NCBI GenBank assembly: GCA_017506175.1
Contig: JAFVNW010000054.1
Span: 1-39,167, forward strand
DNA from: Bacteroidales bacterium
Lineage (GTDB): Bacteria; Bacteroidota; Bacteroidia; Bacteroidales; WCHB1-69
DNA: 39,167 nucleotides
Reading direction: 5' to 3'
The notes beneath the pieces are model-generated. The model was not told where the DNA came from, ran no database searches, and saw only the letters and a program-made list of their open reading frames with translations. Each line of letters begins with the position of its first letter. Position 1 is the first letter of the stretch. Shown here one piece after another: positions 35,804 to 39,167 of this stretch. Position numbers and translations under genes: made by a program.

Positions 35804-38722
35804 TTACAGGCGGGGTTTTGTCATTGCCTCGTACAGCCCGAACAGCCGTTCAACAATTTCCGATTCCTGCAAATCTTTTGGCCAACCGTAGGCGGCGAGC
35901 ACGGCCTCGTCGTTGGCGCGGTGGGCGCGACGCAGCTCAACGGGCATAAGCGTGGCGTCGTAAAGGTCAGCGAGACTGCTATCGGGGTACAGGGCGCGGG
36001 CATCGAGGATTGCTTGCGCGGTTTGTTCGATTTTTGTTTGTAGAGACGCGCCATGGCACGTCTCTACATTCGGCCACACAAAATTGTTGTAAACAATGTC
36101 TTTGCTGTAGCGATAATCGGATTTCAACCTTCCGCAAACCGCACGCATCCACGCCATATGTACGCTGCTAGTCAAAATGCCAAAATGGTATAGGGTGGCG
36201 TTGGGAATCATCTGATTAGCATCACCACAAATAATCTCGCAAGGTTCATAGCCTATTGGCAGATAAAATCTGTTTTCTGACGAATGGCGCGGAACAAGAA
36301 GATAATGCCCGTTTTCGGGTTGCCTAATTTCATCAAACAAAGTGGAAATGTCAGCCTTCTTTTGGGTTGCCGCTTTGGGGCTTGCAAGTCGAAACTCTCT
36401 AACAGATTGCACACGTTTGTATATTTCGGAACATTCTTTTATTACAGCGGGGGTCGCGCCTAAAAGCCAAATACAGTAACGTTTTTTGTTGTTGATAAAT
36501 TCTTCCGCACCTAAAAACAATTTTACTAATTTATCGGCGGAAGGATTTGTTTTTATCAATTCATCTTTTTCATTTTCAGTTAGAAACAAAAATCCCCCAT
36601 CAGTGGGTTTGTTGCCGTAAACCATTTGCGGTACATCAGATAAAGATTTTGCACGGCTTTCTATGAAAACATTCGGTGCGTCAAGCAAATAGGCATTTAT
36701 ATTTTTGGCATTTATAACGGTGCCGTCGGCATTGAAAATCCGCCGTAGGGACGCACCGCGTGCGTCCGTATTTTTCGCGTCGGCGGACGCATTCAATGCG
36801 TCCCTACACGAGAATCCCACAATCACGCAATGCACGTGCGCCTTTTGATTCGATTCGGAATCCCAACGGAACGTGCGCCACGCAAAATCTATTTGAATAT
36901 CAAATCTTTCGAATAATGGCCGCCAAATTCCCGCAACCTGCTCGCCTTGTGTTATGCTATTGGTAGAAACAAAGGCGCAGCGTGTGTTTGTGTCTTTTAT
37001 CAATTGCGCGGCCTTAAAATACCAACCTGCAACGTAATCAATCTTGCCTGCCGTTTTGTATGGTTTGCCTTTTTCGTCAACGTAAATCGAAAGAATGTCG
37101 TTTTTCTGCGCATCGTTTTGCAACGAATACCCCACAAACGGCGGATTACCAATGATATAGTCGTAATGGTGCGTTTGGCCGTCGGTTTCGGTAGTGAAGC
37201 CGCTGAACAGGCCGCCCATGGGCGCGGCGCCGTCGCCTATGGGTTTCAGCGTGGCCCAATCCATACGCAAGGCATTGCCTTCCACAATGAAAGCGTTGGT
37301 TGTTAGTGGCAGAAAATCAATATTTTGGCTCAAAATGGTTTCGGTTTCGCGAATCATTTGGCTTTCGGCAATCCACAATGCGGTTTTGGCAACGGTCACC
37401 GCGAAATCGTTGATCTCAATGCCATAAAATTGGTTGATTTTCACGTGGATAAAATCATCGAAACCCAATAGGCGCTCACCACGGTTCAAGGCAGAAATCA
37501 CACGGTTTTCCAACCGCCGAAGCGATACGTAGGTCTCTGTCAGGAAGTTGCCGCTGCCGCAAGCGGGGTCGAGAAAACGCAGTGCGCCTAATTTTTGTTG
37601 GAAATCGAACAATTTTTGGTTGCGCGCACGTAGAGACGCGCCATGGCACGTCTCTACACCACCCATAATCGATTGAAATTCCGCATTTAACCCATCCATA
37701 AACAGCGGGTCAATCACCTTGTGAATGTTCTGCACGCTCGTGTAGTGCATTCCACCACGGCGGCGCGTTTCGGGATTCAGCGTGCTCTCGAACACCGCAC
37801 CGAAGATGGTGGGCGAGATATCCGACCAGTTGAACGGGGCGCAATGGTCGCAAAGAACATCAATAATCTCGTCGGTAAAGTTCGGAATTTCAATATTTTC
37901 CGCCGCAAACAGTCCGCCATTCACGTATGGGAACGACTGCAGTTTGGTATCGTAGCGGTCGCGGTTCTCAATTTTGGTATCTAACGCCTTGAATAGCTTT
38001 ATGATAGCATCGCGTGTGTTTTCAATGGAGAATGAACGGATGTAGTCCTCGAAAGCCGTGCGAGTGGCGAAAAGTCCCGCATCTTCGGCATAAAGACAAA
38101 ACACCAGCCGTACGCACAAAATGTTGAGCGAGCGAAGGCTCTGCTCGTCTTTCGGGTTGATATACTGCTTGATAAGCGCGTCGTAGAGTTTGCCAACCAG
38201 CACGCCAGCCTGCAACGAGAGTTCTTCCTCGCGCCGCAGATAGTCGTGACGCGCATCGGCAAGAAATTGTAGCCTATAATGCTCTTTTTCAAGGTCTTTC
38301 AAGAAGATTTGTTCGGGTTCGCTGCCCGGTTTTTCAAGGTCATAAACCAGAAATTCCTGAAAATTGCAAACCACAATCCAACGCGGCCGCAGCGAGTTTG
38401 GCATTTCATCGGCATAGCGTTTGGCCTGTTCGTAAGGCGTGAGCACGCTGCCGTCGCTCTGCTCGTAGGCGCGGTGCAGGTCAACCTTTGCACCTTTCTG
38501 TTCAATAAGAACCTTTGTATCAGGAATATACGCATCGATAAACGACGTGTGCGATAGTTTCACACGTTTTTCAAATTCAATGTATTTCGCAGGATTGCCA
38601 ATGCCTAAAACATTCTGTAACAAGTCAATCCAGAAACGCGAAGTCTCCTGCTTCTCATCGCCTTTGTCCGCCCAAAATTCGGCAAACGCAGCGGCAGCCT
38701 TTGTTTGTTCGGTTGGTGTCAT
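35804..38722 (-). CDS. MmeI-like single-chain type II restriction-modification enzyme (N6-adenine)
   Basis: A 972-aa bifunctional enzyme of the MmeI / type IIL group. The N-terminal nuclease part shows a PD-ExK-like site: Asp63 (SFIDAYIPDTK) and Glu74-Gln-Lys76 (LIEQKG). A helical spacer (~160-340) leads to the methylase: motif I FLDPACGSGNF at ~383-393 and motif IV NPPF at 526-529 (IIGNPPFVGYS), typical of N6-adenine methyltransferases. The target-recognition region (~700-880) includes RYCIWL, HYLLVPRHSSENRFYLPIGY and NNFVWP. Family members cut about 20 bases from the site and methylate one strand for protection. Three short palindromic repeats are read in frame (residues ~356-365, ~639-660, ~886-895); none falls on a catalytic motif. 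It has its own promoter, no other restriction-modification gene beside it, and inverted repeats on both sides. Confidence 0.88.
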   Translation of the reverse strand: MTPTEQTKAAAAFAEFWADKGDEKQETSRFWIDLLQNVLGIGNPAKYIEFEKRVKLSHTSFIDAYIPDTKVLIEQKGAKVDLHRAYEQSDGSVLTPYEQAKRYADEMPNSLRPRWIVVCNFQEFLVYDLEKPGSEPEQIFLKDLEKEHYRLQFLADARHDYLRREEELSLQAGVLVGKLYDALIKQYINPKDEQSLRSLNILCVRLVFCLYAEDAGLFATRTAFEDYIRSFSIENTRDAIIKLFKALDTKIENRDRYDTKLQSFPYVNGGLFAAENIEIPNFTDEIIDVLCDHCAPFNWSDISPTIFGAVFESTLNPETRRRGGMHYTSVQNIHKVIDPLFMDGLNAEFQSIMGGVETCHGASLRARNQKLFDFQQKLGALRFLDPACGSGNFLTETYVSLRRLENRVISALNRGERLLGFDDFIHVKINQFYGIEINDFAVTVAKTALWIAESQMIRETETILSQNIDFLPLTTNAFIVEGNALRMDWATLKPIGDGAAPMGGLFSGFTTETDGQTHHYDYIIGNPPFVGYSLQNDAQKNDILSIYVDEKGKPYKTAGKIDYVAGWYFKAAQLIKDTNTRCAFVSTNSITQGEQVAGIWRPLFERFDIQIDFAWRTFRWDSESNQKAHVHCVIVGFSCRDALNASADAKNTDARGASLRRIFNADGTVINAKNINAYLLDAPNVFIESRAKSLSDVPQMVYGNKPTDGGFLFLTENEKDELIKTNPSADKLVKLFLGAEEFINNKKRYCIWLLGATPAVIKECSEIYKRVQSVREFRLASPKAATQKKADISTLFDEIRQPENGHYLLVPRHSSENRFYLPIGYEPCEIICGDANQMIPNATLYHFGILTSSVHMAWMRAVCGRLKSDYRYSKDIVYNNFVWPNVETCHGASLQTKIEQTAQAILDARALYPDSSLADLYDATLMPVELRRAHRANDEAVLAAYGWPKDLQESEIVERLFGLYEAMTKPRL
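36040..36067 (-). repeat. In-frame palindromic element A (28 bp)
   Basis: GTAGAGACG...CGTCTCTAC with a centre of GCCATGGC; only one base pair of the palindrome is mismatched. It is identical in all 28 bases to the element at 37630-37657. On the minus strand it encodes V-E-T-C-H-G-A-S-L within the C-terminal region of the MmeI-like enzyme, in the same phase as its twin. Confidence 0.9.
36745..36807 (-). repeat. In-frame composite palindromic element (63 bp)
   Basis: The ends GTAGGGACGC and GCGTCCCTAC are perfect inverted repeats. Inside are two smaller hairpins: GGACGCA/TGCGTCC at 36749-36767 and GGACGCATT/AATGCGTCC at 36785-36803. The length, 63 bp, is a multiple of three. On the minus strand it encodes about 21 residues (RDALNASADAKNTDARGASL) between the methylase and the recognition region. 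Confidence 0.85.
37630..37657 (-). repeat. In-frame palindromic element B (28 bp)
   Basis: An exact copy of the element at 36040-36067, encoding V-E-T-C-H-G-A-S-L in the same phase, 29 residues before methylase motif I of the same gene. Confidence 0.9.
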
Positions 38723-38744
38723 GATGCCTTAAATTTTGAAGTGG

Positions 38745-38752
38745 CAAAAGTA
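38745..38752 (-). promoter_or_regulatory. -7 element TACTTTTG for the MmeI-like gene
   Basis: The minus strand reads TACTTTTG 22 bases upstream of the ATG at 38722. Between 38753 and 38900 I see nothing else recognisable. Confidence 0.6.
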
Positions 38753-38904
38753 CTCATTTTCCTGCAATCTGGTAAAGGGAGCAACAGCGAAAACGGAGAA
38801 TCCGTGTGCCATGCTTCTTGCAGAAGCTTAAAAACTTACGAAATCATCCATATCACTTCGATTTTTTTACAGGAGGGAAAGGAATAATTCCGGAATACTA
38901 CTGT

Positions 38905-39014
38905 TGCGATAAATTCAGGTGTATAAATATATCAGTCAAGCGATTTGCTTTGTTGCTTGGTCTGGCCTCTCGTGGCGAGATGCTTTCTTACACTGGCACT
39001 GCAGTGCCAGCGCG
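38905..39014 (+). repeat. Interspersed repeat, well-preserved copy
   Basis: Contains the block AGTCAAGCGATTTGCTTTG, a TCTCG-TGG-CGAGA hairpin and the perfect 18-bp palindrome CTGGCACTGCAGTGCCAG (38993-39010). The minus strand of 151-260 is a diverged copy. The preceding ACTACTGTTGCGATAA (38897-38912) also occurs at 35224-35239 on the same strand. Confidence 0.75.
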
Positions 39015-39022
39015 GTGGATAT

Positions 39023-39167
39023 TTCCCTTCTATTCTAGAAGGGGTGCCGGCAGGCGGGGTAGTAATATAAAACATCAGAATTCCTTGTGAAAAACAACCA
39101 TCATCAATGATATTTGAATCAAAGACCACTATATTCATAATCTACTTGAAAACAGCGAGTTGACAGG
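39023..39167 (+). repeat. Right inverted repeat of the restriction-modification island (runs off the window)
   Basis: The counterpart of 35510-35655 in the opposite orientation, including the CCTTCTA-TTC-TAGAAGG hairpin, GGGTGCCGGCAGGCGGGGTA and the start of a DUF559-like frame. It meets the window edge, so its right limit is not seen. Confidence 0.75.
39118..39167 (+). CDS. Partial DUF559-like endonuclease gene (5' fragment)
   Basis: After an in-frame TGA at 39115-39117 the plus strand reads IKDHYIHNLLENSEL, matching the first residues of the remnant at 35278-35586 and running off the window. There is no ATG in this frame within view; it could be an intact gene with an unusual start, or another remnant. 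Confidence 0.4.
   Translation, partial: MKDHYIHNLLENSELT

Noticed and set aside
38932-39138. 68-codon minus-strand frame at the window end
   Set aside because: It is made of the antisense of the hairpin repeat and the DUF559-like frame; the ITTPPAGTPSRIEGKYP part is a translated repeat.

Overview
The window looks like chromosomal DNA from an anaerobic member of the Bacteroidota, most likely Bacteroidales. Three proteins end in the 'YPNP...GxYF' type of C-terminal sorting domain used by the type IX secretion system (T9SS), and one of them is a PorZ-like T9SS component. Many genes have the Bacteroidota -7 promoter element TAnnTTTG, usually TACTTTTG. A fused NfnA-NfnB flavoprotein points to anaerobic electron-carrier balancing. 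I cannot name a species.

Layout. At 1-277 lies a diverged copy of an interspersed repeat. 278-2250 (minus) holds a tRNA-dihydrouridine synthase and a T9SS-exported protein. 2449-6772 (plus) holds an FKBP lipoprotein, a PagL-like lipid A deacylase and a subtilase fused to a predicted beta-barrel. 6883-11763 holds fused NfnAB, a beta-propeller lipoprotein and an alpha/beta-hydrolase with a LysM tail. 11795-17100 holds recO, a large isoleucyl-tRNA synthetase whose HxGH signature reads GIHH, and a lipoprotein. 17250-19746 is a DRTGG / PHP / HATPase gene set interrupted by three small AT-rich genes. 19808-25757 holds a T9SS beta-helix protein followed by rbfA, a LolC/E-type permease and porZ, the last three joined by GTGA stop/start overlaps. 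25803-26617 holds a small exported protein, a candidate small RNA and tRNA-Glu. 26691-28390 (minus) is a two-gene unit with a degenerate M23 peptidase-like membrane protein. 28529-35188 (plus) holds exported and outer-membrane proteins (one with helix-hairpin-helix motifs), a DUF721 protein, CvpA and RecQ.

The last 4 kb is the most unusual part. A single-polypeptide MmeI-like type II restriction-modification enzyme (minus strand) lies between inverted copies of a roughly 145-bp sequence that carries a broken endonuclease-like gene. The enzyme gene contains three short palindromic repeats inserted in frame. Two are identical 28-bp elements and the third is a 63-bp related element. A further relative, with an expanded 15-bp tandem array, lies just beyond the 3' end of the gene. 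They share termini of the form GTAGRGRCG...CGYCYCTAC and appear to be a mobile palindromic family that tolerates insertion into protein-coding DNA, comparable in principle to Rickettsia palindromic elements. This is my main candidate for something undescribed.

Most other genes are ordinary housekeeping or envelope genes. Functions are read from motifs by eye; no database searches were run.
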